Shown here piece after piece: positions 1 through 6,659 of a stretch of DNA of 38,552 nucleotides. The DNA comes from Lentisphaeria bacterium (GTDB lineage Bacteria; Verrucomicrobiota; Lentisphaeria; Victivallales; UBA1829). The position numbers and the translations under genes were made by a program. Each line of letters starts with the position of its first letter. The stretch's first letter is position 1. The stretch spans positions 1 through 38,552 of the forward strand of contig JAFXUM010000190.1 in NCBI GenBank assembly GCA_017524965.1. Direction: 5' to 3'. Under the pieces are notes generated by a model that worked only from the letters and a program-made list of their open reading frames with translations, had not been told where the DNA came from and ran no database searches.

Positions 1-341
1 ACGATGGCGACCATCAGGGGGCCGAGTTCGCGCAGGATGGTGCAGCCGATGACCATGGGCAGGAAATTGTCCGCGCCGTATTTGTGCGACTGGACTTCCG
101 CCTGATACGCCAGCACCACACCCATCAGCGCGCTGATCATGATCGTGATCGGCACGCCGTCCGGGCCGCAGGTGTTCATGTAGAACAGGAAATCCTTCCA
201 GCGGAGGCGTTTCGGGTGACAGATGCCCTCCCACAGGGCGGCCGTGACATCCCCCACGAACGAGATCAGGGAAATGACCTCGTCCTTGAACTGGAAGGCC
301 ATGTCTCCGCATTGAATGATGCTGTCCGAAGGCGTTTTCAT
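1..341 (-). CDS. mlaE: MlaE-type lipid ABC transporter permease, N-terminal part
   Basis: The gene runs off the left edge of the window, so only the first 113 or so residues are visible. They contain the family pattern of the MlaE/YrbE permease: an N-terminal amphipathic region, a segment reading PDGVPITIMISALMGVVLAY, a Gln-rich exit from that helix, and a later ILRELGPLMVAIV stretch. In the Mla system this inner-membrane permease works with an ATPase and an MCE protein to move phospholipid between the inner and outer membranes. The ATG at 341 is the first usable start, because an upstream ATG meets a stop at once; its Shine-Dalgarno is weak. It lies 100 nt downstream of the NYN gene and is probably co-transcribed. 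Family assignment is sound; which MlaE paralogue it is cannot be told from a fragment. Confidence 0.85.
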   Translation of the reverse strand, partial: MKTPSDSIIQCGDMAFQFKDEVISLISFVGDVTAALWEGICHPKRLRWKDFLFYMNTCGPDGVPITIMISALMGVVLAYQAEVQSHKYGADNFLPMVIGCTILRELGPLMVAI

Positions 342-366
342 GTGTGCTTCATCTGATCGGTTGAAG

Positions 367-396
367 CCGGGGCGCGCGACTGTCCGCCGCGCCCGG
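367..396 (-). other. GC-rich intercistronic hairpin upstream of mlaE
   Basis: An imperfect palindrome of about ten base pairs (CCGG/CCGG outer arms, CGCG inner arms with one bulged base) sits between the NYN gene and mlaE. No T-tract follows on the minus strand, so it is not a clear terminator. It may stabilise or process the transcript between the two genes. Confidence 0.4.
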
Positions 397-402
397 CGTT
401 TC

Positions 403-441
403 CGGGATCATCGCTTAGTTTTAGATAAGGAGGTGATCCCG
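403..441 (-). promoter_or_regulatory. Hairpin with a 16S-rRNA-tail (anti-Shine-Dalgarno) sequence
   Basis: Directly after the NYN stop codon is a perfect 8-bp stem, CGGGATCA (434-441 read on minus) pairing with TGATCCCG (403-410 read on minus). On the minus strand, positions 439 to 426 read GGATCACCTCCTTA, identical to the conserved 3' end of 16S rRNA. The CCTCCTTA core lies in the loop of the stem. On the plus strand the same bases are an ideal Shine-Dalgarno, but no start codon follows at the right distance. The hairpin is seen directly; any ribosome-binding or mRNA-pairing role is inference. Confidence 0.5.
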
Positions 442-1455
442 TCAGAAAGACTGGCTGCCGTTTCCTTCGTCCTGTTTATCTTCGTTATCCGGGGCGGCCG
501 GGGCGGCGTACGGGATCCCGTCGGGATCCAGCCAGAGGACTTTGCGTGCGCATTCGCCGCGGTCGTTCGTGCCGACTTCGAACTCGACTTTCTCGCCGAT
601 TTTCAGCTCGTCGAACTCGCAGTTCTCAAGATCTTCCCACAGGAAGAAGAAATCGTGGTCGCCGCGTTCCGGCGTGATGAACCCGTATCCGCTCTTCAGC
701 TGGACCACGGTGCCGAGGCGGCGTTCGGCCGGAGCCGGTTCGGCGTAGTCGTCCTCTTCATCGTAGCCGTCGTCCGGTTCGCTGACCTCGGATGAGGAAT
801 AATTGGACCCGCCGCCGGAGACGAAGAGCGCGTCGATCTTGTCCTGCGGATAAAGCTGTTTTTCGATGATGTCCTGCATCCAGATGCCGTAGGTGGCTTC
901 GGCCATCAGACGGCCGGACGTCATGGTCTGGCGGTGGCCGCCGTTGTCGTCTTCGTAGGAATATTCCCAGCCGATCACCATGACGCGCGCGCCGAGGGAA
1001 TTGAGCTTGCGGACGAGCGGGACATAATCGCCGTCGCAGGCCACGAGGACCACGACGTCGAATCCGATGTGGACCATCTGCTCGTAGGCTTCGAGGGCGA
1101 GCGAGATGTTCGCGCCCTTTTCGGACCCGTGGCTGACGGGGAGGAAATGCGCCACGACGCCTTCACGCGTCAGGACGTCGTCGAAATTGCGTTCGGAGAA
1201 TAACAAATGCCGCAGATTGGCTTCGGCCGCGGTCAGGCGGCCGCGGAAATAATGGCTGTCGACGATGCGGCAGAGGTTTTCGCTGACATGTTCGCGTTCC
1301 GCCACCATGGTGCGGATGAGGCTGTGCAGGCCGGGGACGCTGATGCGGCTCCTGCGGGGATGGCCGTGATAGTAATAGTTGCTGACGTGATAGAAATAAT
1401 TTCCATCGTAGAAAATGCCGATCCGGATCAGTTTGGAGTCGTTTTTCGCGTCCAT
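442..1455 (-). CDS. NYN-domain putative ribonuclease fused to a cold-shock domain
   Basis: A 337-residue soluble protein. Residues about 9-185 form a NYN (LabA/DUF88, PIN-like) domain: the strand-1 motif with D17 and N19, and the ACDGDYVPL motif with D141 and D143. Residues about 246-306 form a cold-shock OB domain with the nucleic-acid-binding GYGFI motif and an FFF stretch. NYN domains are metal-dependent RNases, so an RNA-targeting nuclease is likely. The ATG at 1455 was preferred to an upstream GTG at 1521 because AAAGGA lies about ten bases before it. A middle acidic, Ser/Tyr-rich linker (about 200-243) joins the domains. Where many family members have an Asp in the KGxD motif, this one has N116, so activity is not assured. 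Confidence 0.8.
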   Translation of the reverse strand: MDAKNDSKLIRIGIFYDGNYFYHVSNYYYHGHPRRSRISVPGLHSLIRTMVAEREHVSENLCRIVDSHYFRGRLTAAEANLRHLLFSERNFDDVLTREGVVAHFLPVSHGSEKGANISLALEAYEQMVHIGFDVVVLVACDGDYVPLVRKLNSLGARVMVIGWEYSYEDDNGGHRQTMTSGRLMAEATYGIWMQDIIEKQLYPQDKIDALFVSGGGSNYSSSEVSEPDDGYDEEDDYAEPAPAERRLGTVVQLKSGYGFITPERGDHDFFFLWEDLENCEFDELKIGEKVEFEVGTNDRGECARKVLWLDPDGIPYAAPAAPDNEDKQDEGNGSQSF

Positions 1456-1543
1456 GTCGGGCAAATCCTTTCCATTTTTGTTCTGTTCAGTGAATACGGG
1501 ATGATACTGAAATCGTTTCACACTCGAAACATTTCATGACCTT

Positions 1544-1571
1544 AACATAGCACGTTTTTTTCAAAAATCCA
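1544..1571 (-). promoter_or_regulatory. Putative promoter of the NYN gene
   Basis: On the minus strand TGCTATGTT supplies an extended -10 (1549-1544) with a weak -35, TGGATT (1571-1566), 16 nt upstream. The -10 matches those in front of nadD and the PL11 genes. The -35 is poor, so this is tentative. Confidence 0.4.
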
Positions 1572-1590
1572 GTGCTTTTGAAAAAAAACG
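1553..1590. repeat. A/T-rich inverted repeat overlapping the NYN promoter
   Basis: Two arms, CGTTTTTTTCAAAA and its near-perfect complement (one extra A in the right arm), are separated by about nine bases. The palindrome covers the spacer and -35 region of the putative NYN promoter and lies 3' of the TPM gene. It could be an operator, a weak terminator for the TPM gene, or only A-tract DNA. Confidence 0.4.
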
Positions 1591-1715
1591 CCGAAACAAT
1601 TAGATTTTTTCCGTTTTTGTTCCTTTCTTCCAAGTCATTCTGTGCGATTCGCTAACATATTTTCCATATTGATGTTTTCCGCAAGGCAACCATTGTGAAA
1701 AACAGTTTGTCGTTT

Positions 1716-2636
1716 TTACCATCTTCCGGACGCGCCGCCTCCGCCGAAGCTTCCGCCCCCGCCGCCGCTCCGGCTGCTTCCGCCTCCGCCGCTTCTTCCG
1801 CCTCGGCCGCCGCCGCGCGCCATTCCCTTCAGGACTTCCAGCAGGATCCGCAGGATGATGATCATGGCGACCAGGCCGACGGACTTTTTGACGTCCGGGT
1901 GGATCATGATGCGGGCAACGATCGTCCCGATAAGCTCAAGGACAATAAGGATGGCGATGACGCAGAACAGAACCCCCTCGGCATCGGTCCCCGAGGATGC
2001 CGGATAGCCGCCCTCGTATTCGTCTTCATCTTCGGTTTCGGCGGGTTTTTCCGGTCCGTTTTCTTTCAGGACGAACGCCGAGACGCTGTCGATCGCGAAC
2101 GCGATGGCATGGGCGTACTGACCACGGCGCAGGAACGGCGCCATGTCGCGGAGGATGTCGCCCGCCCGGGCGTCGTTGATGACGCCCTCCAGACCGTAGC
2201 CGATCTCCAGACGGTTTTCGCGGTCGTCGACGGCGAGGAGCAGCAGAACGCCGTTGTCTTCGCCGCGCCACCCGATCTTCCATTTCTCGGCGACGGCGAG
2301 GGAGAAATCCTCGATCGCGTCGCCGTGGAGCGACCGGATGACGAAGACCGCCATCTGGCCTTTCGAGGCCGCCTCGTAGGCGTCGATCCGCGCAGTCAGG
2401 GAGCCGATCTCATCCTGCGTCAGCACTCCGGCCTCGTCGACCACGCGCCGCGTACCGAGGGCCGGGATGCGTTCGTCCGTGGACTTGAAGTCGTCCGGAT
2501 CGAAGACGTTCAGGTCGAATGCGGCTTGCAGGACGAACAGCGCGAGGCCGATCAGGAAGAGGACGAAACACACGTTTCCGAGCTGATTCGGAAACGCCGA
2601 TCTCCAGAAACCGAATTGTTTCGCTTTGCTTCTCAT
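1716..2636 (-). CDS. TPM-domain membrane protein (YgcG/Psb32-like)
   Basis: A 306-residue protein with an N-terminal membrane helix (about 22-41), a TPM domain (about 60-190, starting with the RRVVDEAGVLT motif and containing the NGVLLLLAVDDR strand), two closely spaced hydrophobic segments (about 225-275) and a Gly/Ser/Arg-rich tail ending GASGRW. TPM proteins of this layout are usually encoded beside LemA, as here, and are thought to act at the envelope. Their biochemical activity is not settled; some were reported as phosphatases. AAAGGA lies close upstream of the ATG. The Gly-rich tail is normal for the family. Domain assignment is firm, function is not. Confidence 0.85.
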   Translation of the reverse strand: MRSKAKQFGFWRSAFPNQLGNVCFVLFLIGLALFVLQAAFDLNVFDPDDFKSTDERIPALGTRRVVDEAGVLTQDEIGSLTARIDAYEAASKGQMAVFVIRSLHGDAIEDFSLAVAEKWKIGWRGEDNGVLLLLAVDDRENRLEIGYGLEGVINDARAGDILRDMAPFLRRGQYAHAIAFAIDSVSAFVLKENGPEKPAETEDEDEYEGGYPASSGTDAEGVLFCVIAILIVLELIGTIVARIMIHPDVKKSVGLVAMIIILRILLEVLKGMARGGGRGGRSGGGGSSRSGGGGGSFGGGGASGRW

Positions 2637-2663
2637 CCTGATCCTTTTTTCCGGGACGTCCGA

Positions 2664-2719
2664 CCGCCCGTTTCTTCCTGTGCGATTAAGAAAATCCCGG
2701 GCGGACGACCGAGCGTCCG
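2664..2719 (-). other. Competing hairpins between lemA and the TPM gene
   Basis: Between the two genes CCGCCCG (2664-2670) can pair with CGGGCGG (2698-2704), while CGGAC (2702-2706) can instead pair with GTCCG (2715-2719). The two stems share bases. There is no clear T-tract, so this may be a processing site or attenuator that lowers expression of the second gene. Confidence 0.35.
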
Positions 2720-2740
2720 ACCGGGAGAAATGAACTCAAA

Positions 2741-3313
2741 TCAGAATTCGACTTTCGGGGCCTTGACCACGGCGTCGTGCCCCTCCGGGGGCTCGAAGTA
2801 TTCGCGGGTGCTCAGGCCGAGGCTGCCGGCGAAGAGGGAGCCGGGGAACTGGCGGATCGCCATGTTGTAGCGCTTGACGATCTCGTTGTATCTCTTGCGG
2901 GCGACGGCGATGCGGTTTTCGGTGCCGGCGAGTTCGTCCTGGAGACGGATGAAGTTCTCGTTGGCCTTCAGTTCGGGATAATTCTCGGCGATGGCGAGCA
3001 GGCGGCCGAGGCTGCTGGTCAGGGCGGCGTCGGCTTCGGCCTTGGCCGCGGGAGTCGTGGCTCCGGCGAGTTTGCTGCGGGCTTCCGCGATGCCGTTGTA
3101 GACGCTGTCTTCATGCGCGGCGTAGCCCTTCACGGTGGAGACCAGATTCGGGATCAGGTCCGAGCGGCGCTGCAGCTGCGTGTCGACGTCCGACCAGGCT
3201 TTGTTCACGTCTTCGTCCAGGGCGATCAGGCCGTTGCGCTGGGAGATGAACCATCCGAACCCGATCGCGGCGATCGCGACGACAATACCGATACCGACCA
3301 GAAACGATTTCAT
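2741..3313 (-). CDS. lemA: LemA family protein
   Basis: A 190-residue protein with one N-terminal membrane helix (about 3-22) and a LemA coiled-coil body. The family landmarks are present: NGLIALDEDVNKAWSDVD, then QLQRRSDLIPNLVSTVKGY, and late in the protein NEIVKRYNMAIRQFPGSLFA. The ATG at 3313 is preceded by AAAGGA at about ten bases; an upstream in-frame start would add 13 non-conserved residues. LemA proteins sit in the inner membrane with a mostly helical extracytoplasmic part, and their role is unknown. The gene is first in a two-gene unit with the TPM protein, a very common pairing. Confidence 0.92.
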   Translation of the reverse strand: MKSFLVGIGIVVAIAAIGFGWFISQRNGLIALDEDVNKAWSDVDTQLQRRSDLIPNLVSTVKGYAAHEDSVYNGIAEARSKLAGATTPAAKAEADAALTSSLGRLLAIAENYPELKANENFIRLQDELAGTENRIAVARKRYNEIVKRYNMAIRQFPGSLFAGSLGLSTREYFEPPEGHDAVVKAPKVEF

Positions 3314-3417
3314 GCTGTTGTTATCCTTTCCTGTTGAGTTTTTTAGAAGCAAAAGAATGAAGGTATCCGGGCGGAGTCATGTCGGCTCCCGTTCAGAACA
3401 CCGGATTTTGTCTATAT

Positions 3418-3445
3418 AAAATACAATCTTTTCAGGGAAAAGCAA
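3418..3445 (-). promoter_or_regulatory. Promoter of the lemA-TPM unit
   Basis: On the minus strand TTGCTT (3445-3440) and TATTTT (3423-3418) are 16 nt apart, about 105 nt before the lemA start. The rest of the gap (3446-3558) holds only A/T-rich sequence, including an AAAAAAGA/TCTTTTTT palindrome at 3497-3518; no gene is visible there. Confidence 0.5.
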
Positions 3446-3558
3446 GCCCGTTTCGACTAAAAAAAAGGATTTTCTTTCTTCTGAAACAGCGGAAGCAAAA
3501 AAGAACGGGCTCTTTTTTCCGACAGGACGAAAAGCGACGCGGAAACCGGAAACGAAAC

Positions 3559-3609
3559 GCCCCGGACAGCGGTCGCGGCCGTGCCGGGGCTTCCGCCGTT
3601 TTGAGGCGG
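3559..3609 (-). terminator. Terminator-like double hairpin after cysE
   Basis: Two hairpins follow the cysE stop: GCCCCGG/CCGGGGC (3559-3565 with 3584-3590) and a smaller CCGCC/GGCGG pair (3593-3609). The downstream minus-strand sequence is T-enriched (GTTTCGTTTCC) but lacks a continuous T-run, so this is only a moderate terminator call. Confidence 0.45.
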
Positions 3610-3620
3610 CGGACGATTAT

Positions 3621-4556
3621 TTACGGGCGCGGCTTCGTCTCGCAGGTCAGATCGGGCTTCGCGATGGTGATGCGCGTGCCGGGATCGGTCGAATGCGTGA
3701 GCCAGACGTTGCCGCCGATCACGGAGCCCTTTCCGATCACGACCGCGCCGAGGATGGTCGCGCCGGCGTAGATCGTGACGTTGTCCTCGATCGTCGGGTG
3801 GCGTTTCGCGCCCTTGATGATCATGCCGCAGGCGTCCTTCGGGAACGACAGCGCGCCGAGCGTGACGCCCTGGTACAGCTTCACGTTGTCGCCGATCTCG
3901 GCGGTCTCGCCGATCACCACGCCGGTGCCGTGGTCGATGAAGAACGCGCGGCCGATCTTCGCGCCGGGGTGAATGTCGATCCCCGTGATGCGGTGGGCGT
4001 ATTCGCTCATCATGCGCGGGATCATCGGGACTTTGCGCGTGAAGAGAGCGTGGGCGATGCGGTGAATGGTGATTGCGCGCAGCCCGGGATAGCTCATGAT
4101 GACTTCCGGTTTGTTGCGGGCGGCGGGGTCGCCCTCGTAGGCGGCCTGCACGTCGGTCTTCATGACGTCGCGGATGCCGGGCAGTTCGGCGAGGACTTCG
4201 CCCGCCACGGTCGCGGCGCGCGCCCTGCAGTCGCAGTTTTCATCGGCCGTTTTGCACGTGTAGCGGAACACGCGGCAGAGCAGATCGGTCAGGGTGTGGT
4301 GGGACCGGATGAGCAGGTCGCCGACGGAGAACCGGATGGTGTCGGCGGACTCGGCCTCGCGTTCGGCGAATCCGGGGAAGATCAGTTCGATCAGGTCGTC
4401 CAGGAGTTCCAGGATCTCGGCCTCGCGGGGCAGATTCAGCCCCTCGGAGTGGTTCACCCCGATCCCGTCGGCATACGAGGCGCAGAGGCGTTCGACCAGA
4501 TCGTCGATCTGAGCGGGTCCGGGCGACTGCGGCTGATTTTTCGGGCAGGTTCTCAT
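3621..4556 (-). CDS. cysE: Serine O-acetyltransferase
   Basis: A 311-residue enzyme that makes O-acetylserine from serine and acetyl-CoA, the first committed step of cysteine synthesis, in the cytoplasm. The N-terminal helical domain (about 15-190) precedes a left-handed beta-helix of hexapeptide repeats (about 195-295) with the hallmark [10 protein letters not shown] and [12 protein letters not shown] motifs; the His in the second is the expected catalytic base. The N-terminal region is longer than in E. coli CysE and resembles the longer helical form seen in other phyla. AAAGGA lies about eight bases before the ATG. It is last in the lipoprotein-yicC-cysE unit, 56 nt after yicC. The C-terminal tail ends KPRP rather than the Ile known to insert into cysteine synthase. 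Confidence 0.93.
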   Translation of the reverse strand: MRTCPKNQPQSPGPAQIDDLVERLCASYADGIGVNHSEGLNLPREAEILELLDDLIELIFPGFAEREAESADTIRFSVGDLLIRSHHTLTDLLCRVFRYTCKTADENCDCRARAATVAGEVLAELPGIRDVMKTDVQAAYEGDPAARNKPEVIMSYPGLRAITIHRIAHALFTRKVPMIPRMMSEYAHRITGIDIHPGAKIGRAFFIDHGTGVVIGETAEIGDNVKLYQGVTLGALSFPKDACGMIIKGAKRHPTIEDNVTIYAGATILGAVVIGKGSVIGGNVWLTHSTDPGTRITIAKPDLTCETKPRP

Positions 4557-4612
4557 GAGGTCGTTCCTTTCTGAAAAGTGACGTTATGCGGAAGCGCCGG
4601 GGAAAGGCGCGG

Positions 4613-5488
4613 TCATTCGATGTTCTGAATCTGCTCGCGGACTTTTTCCAGCCCGGTCTTCATCTCCACCACGAGCGGGGAGATCTCGGCCGTCCCGGCC
4701 TTGTTTCCGAGCGTATTGATCTCCCGGAACATCTCCTGCATGAGGAAATCGAGGGAGCGTCCGGGGGTGTTTCCGGCGGCGAGCGAACGGAAGTGGCTGA
4801 AATGGGCGTCGAGGCGCGTCAGCTCCTCGGTCACGTCCAGACGGTCGGCGAAGATCACGAATTCGCGGAGCATGCGCTCGTCGTCGGCTTCGGCGTTGAA
4901 TCCGGCGTCCTTCAGGCGTTCGCGCATGCGTGCGGCCTGCTGTTCGGGCAGACCGGGCGTGAGCGTCCGTATCTTCGCGACGATGGCCTCGAATTCACCG
5001 ATGCGGGCGAGGATGTCGCGTTCGAGCGCGGCGCCCTCGGTACGGCGCATTTCGATGTGGCGGGTCAGCGCCTCATCGAACACGCCGAGCATGAACGTCT
5101 CGAACTCGGGATTCGAGCTGAGCGCGGAGACCGGGACCACGACGCCCGGCACGGCGAGGATCTGGCTGATGTTCAGCGAGGCGTCCAGGCCGTTCTTTTC
5201 GGCGGCGGCGCGGGCTTCCCGGATCACGGTGTTCAGAAACGCGTGGTCGATGCGGGAGGCCGCCGGAGCGTCCTCCAGGAAATTCAGTTCGGCGCGGACC
5301 ATGATGGAGCCGCGCGTGAGACGTTTCGCGAGGCGGGCGCGCAGGACGCCTTCGTGAATGGCGAGCTCCTTCGGCAGCGAGAATTTCGCATCGAACTGCT
5401 TGCGGTTCACGGAGGAGATCTCGAAGCGGAGCGCCACGCCGTGGCCGACGCCTTCGGCGCGGCCGAATCCTGTCATACTGTTCATCAT
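4613..5488 (-). CDS. yicC: YicC/YloC family endoribonuclease
   Basis: A 291-residue cytoplasmic protein with the two diagnostic ends of the YicC family: MTGFGR at the N terminus and EISPLVVEMKTGLEKVREQI near the C terminus (DUF1732). The middle contains the FLMQEMFREINTLGNKAG motif. Members are hydrolytic endoribonucleases that act on small RNAs and single-stranded RNA. The start was set at 5488 (or 5485, since two ATGs are adjacent) because a longer in-frame extension would overlap the upstream lipoprotein gene in a different frame and is not family-like. It begins 11 nt after the upstream stop, so translation is probably coupled. Confidence 0.92.
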   Translation of the reverse strand: MMNSMTGFGRAEGVGHGVALRFEISSVNRKQFDAKFSLPKELAIHEGVLRARLAKRLTRGSIMVRAELNFLEDAPAASRIDHAFLNTVIREARAAAEKNGLDASLNISQILAVPGVVVPVSALSSNPEFETFMLGVFDEALTRHIEMRRTEGAALERDILARIGEFEAIVAKIRTLTPGLPEQQAARMRERLKDAGFNAEADDERMLREFVIFADRLDVTEELTRLDAHFSHFRSLAAGNTPGRSLDFLMQEMFREINTLGNKAGTAEISPLVVEMKTGLEKVREQIQNIE

Positions 5489-5499
5489 AGACGCACCTG

Positions 5500-6414
5500 T
5501 CAGAACTTGAATGCACCGCCCTGCGGCGATTTTTCGTAGCCGGGAGAATCGTACGGATTGCGGGACGGATCGTCCTGCGTGGGGAAGACGAGATTGCGCG
5601 GGGCGTATTTCTTTTCGATCGCGTCGATCTCCTCGCGGGTCAGACGGGCGTTGTTCAGCTTGTTCACGTCCATCAGCTCCGCCGTACGGAGTTTCCATCC
5701 GTTGAACGTGCCGGTTTTGGAGAATCCGGTCACCACGATGCACTGGAGCGGATCGTCCGCGGGCCACATCAGGGAAAGCTGCGTGTACGGCGAAGAACCG
5801 GTACGGCCTTCCTTCTCGTTCAGGTATTCCTCCCAGGAGGAAAGGTCCCCGTCGTCCTGATCCTCGGGATCGACCGGAAGCTTCGTGTAAACGGTCTCGG
5901 GGTTGTCGAAACGCACCCGGTTGAGTTCGGCCGTGGAAAGATACTGCATGTTGTTCCGGACGAACGTCGCGGCCGCACCGGTCGCCTGTTTCAGTCCGGT
6001 ATCGCCGGGATCGTACCGTTTCACGAGCACGCGGTACGGCTTCCAGAACATCATGGACCGCTCGCCCTCGCCCGCGACCACGACGCGCGCACCGAGGTCC
6101 GGCGGATTCCAGACCACGCAGCTGTGCATCAGGTCGTGTTCCGGGGCCACGGGGAAATGCCGCACATCGTCGATCTCGACATGTTTCGCGCCGCGGTCCA
6201 GCGGGATCACGTAACGGGGATAGACGATATTCTCGTAGATGACCGGCTGGGTGTACCGGATGAAATTCCGCTGATTGTCCGAAAGCCCCTTCAGATTGTT
6301 CAGCGCATACTCACGCGCGCGCTCCACGGCGGACTTGGAGTAATCCGTCCGGCATCCGGGCAGAAGGACCAGCGCGGCCACGATCGCGAATATGCTCAGA
6401 AGAAAGCGTTTCAT
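5500..6414 (-). CDS. Predicted lipoprotein of unknown function
   Basis: A 304-residue protein with a short basic start, a hydrophobic core and a lipobox LPGC with Cys21 as the predicted lipidated residue. The mature part is hydrophilic, rich in Arg, Asp and aromatic residues, with no family I recognise. It is first in an operon with yicC and cysE and has its own promoter at 6519-6548. No transmembrane segment is present after the signal. The Pro/Asp/Gly-rich C-terminal tail (last 30 residues) looks disordered. It is likely anchored in the inner or outer membrane on the periplasmic side; a specific role cannot be inferred. Confidence 0.8.
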   Translation of the reverse strand: MKRFLLSIFAIVAALVLLPGCRTDYSKSAVERAREYALNNLKGLSDNQRNFIRYTQPVIYENIVYPRYVIPLDRGAKHVEIDDVRHFPVAPEHDLMHSCVVWNPPDLGARVVVAGEGERSMMFWKPYRVLVKRYDPGDTGLKQATGAAATFVRNNMQYLSTAELNRVRFDNPETVYTKLPVDPEDQDDGDLSSWEEYLNEKEGRTGSSPYTQLSLMWPADDPLQCIVVTGFSKTGTFNGWKLRTAELMDVNKLNNARLTREEIDAIEKKYAPRNLVFPTQDDPSRNPYDSPGYEKSPQGGAFKF

Positions 6415-6518
6415 GAATGTTGTTCCTGTGTCGTTTTGCGTGTGTCGGCCCGGCGGGACCCGGTGCGGTTTGCGCGCCCCGTTTTCTCACGGCAAGCCCG
6501 GCTTCTATCTTGAATAGA

Positions 6519-6548
6519 ATAATATAACCTCTTTTTTTTATCCTGCAA
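6519..6548 (-). promoter_or_regulatory. Promoter of the lipoprotein-yicC-cysE operon
   Basis: TTGCAG (6548-6543) is followed after 16 nt by TATATT (6526-6521), or after 18 nt by TATTAT (6524-6519), on the minus strand. It sits about 105 nt before the lipoprotein start. Confidence 0.6.
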
Positions 6549-6591
6549 GGAAAAAACGGAAAAAGAACGGAAAACTTTGCATTTTCCGCGC

Positions 6592-6633
6592 ACAAAAACG
6601 AAGCAGCGGTCCGGCCGGAACCGGAACCGCCGC
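6592..6633 (-). terminator. Terminator after bamA
   Basis: On the minus strand a GC-rich hairpin (GCGGT-CCGG arms against CCGG-ACCGC, 6603-6633) is followed by a CGTTTTTG T-tract (6600-6592). It lies just after the bamA stop and before the lipoprotein promoter, so it plausibly ends the long core operon. Confidence 0.6.
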
Positions 6634-6659
6634 GAAATGCCGTGCTTTTTTCGTCTCCG

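Noticed and set aside
426-439. Possible fragment of a 16S rRNA gene
   Set aside because: Only the last 14 bases match; the preceding bases encode the end of the NYN protein and do not resemble 16S rRNA.
426-439. Ideal Shine-Dalgarno on the plus strand for a small gene
   Set aside because: No ATG, GTG or TTG follows at a usable distance with a sensible reading frame.
3379-3771. Small plus-strand gene between lemA and cysE
   Set aside because: It runs into the antisense of cysE and has no start signal or recognisable product; the gap is explained by a promoter and hairpins.
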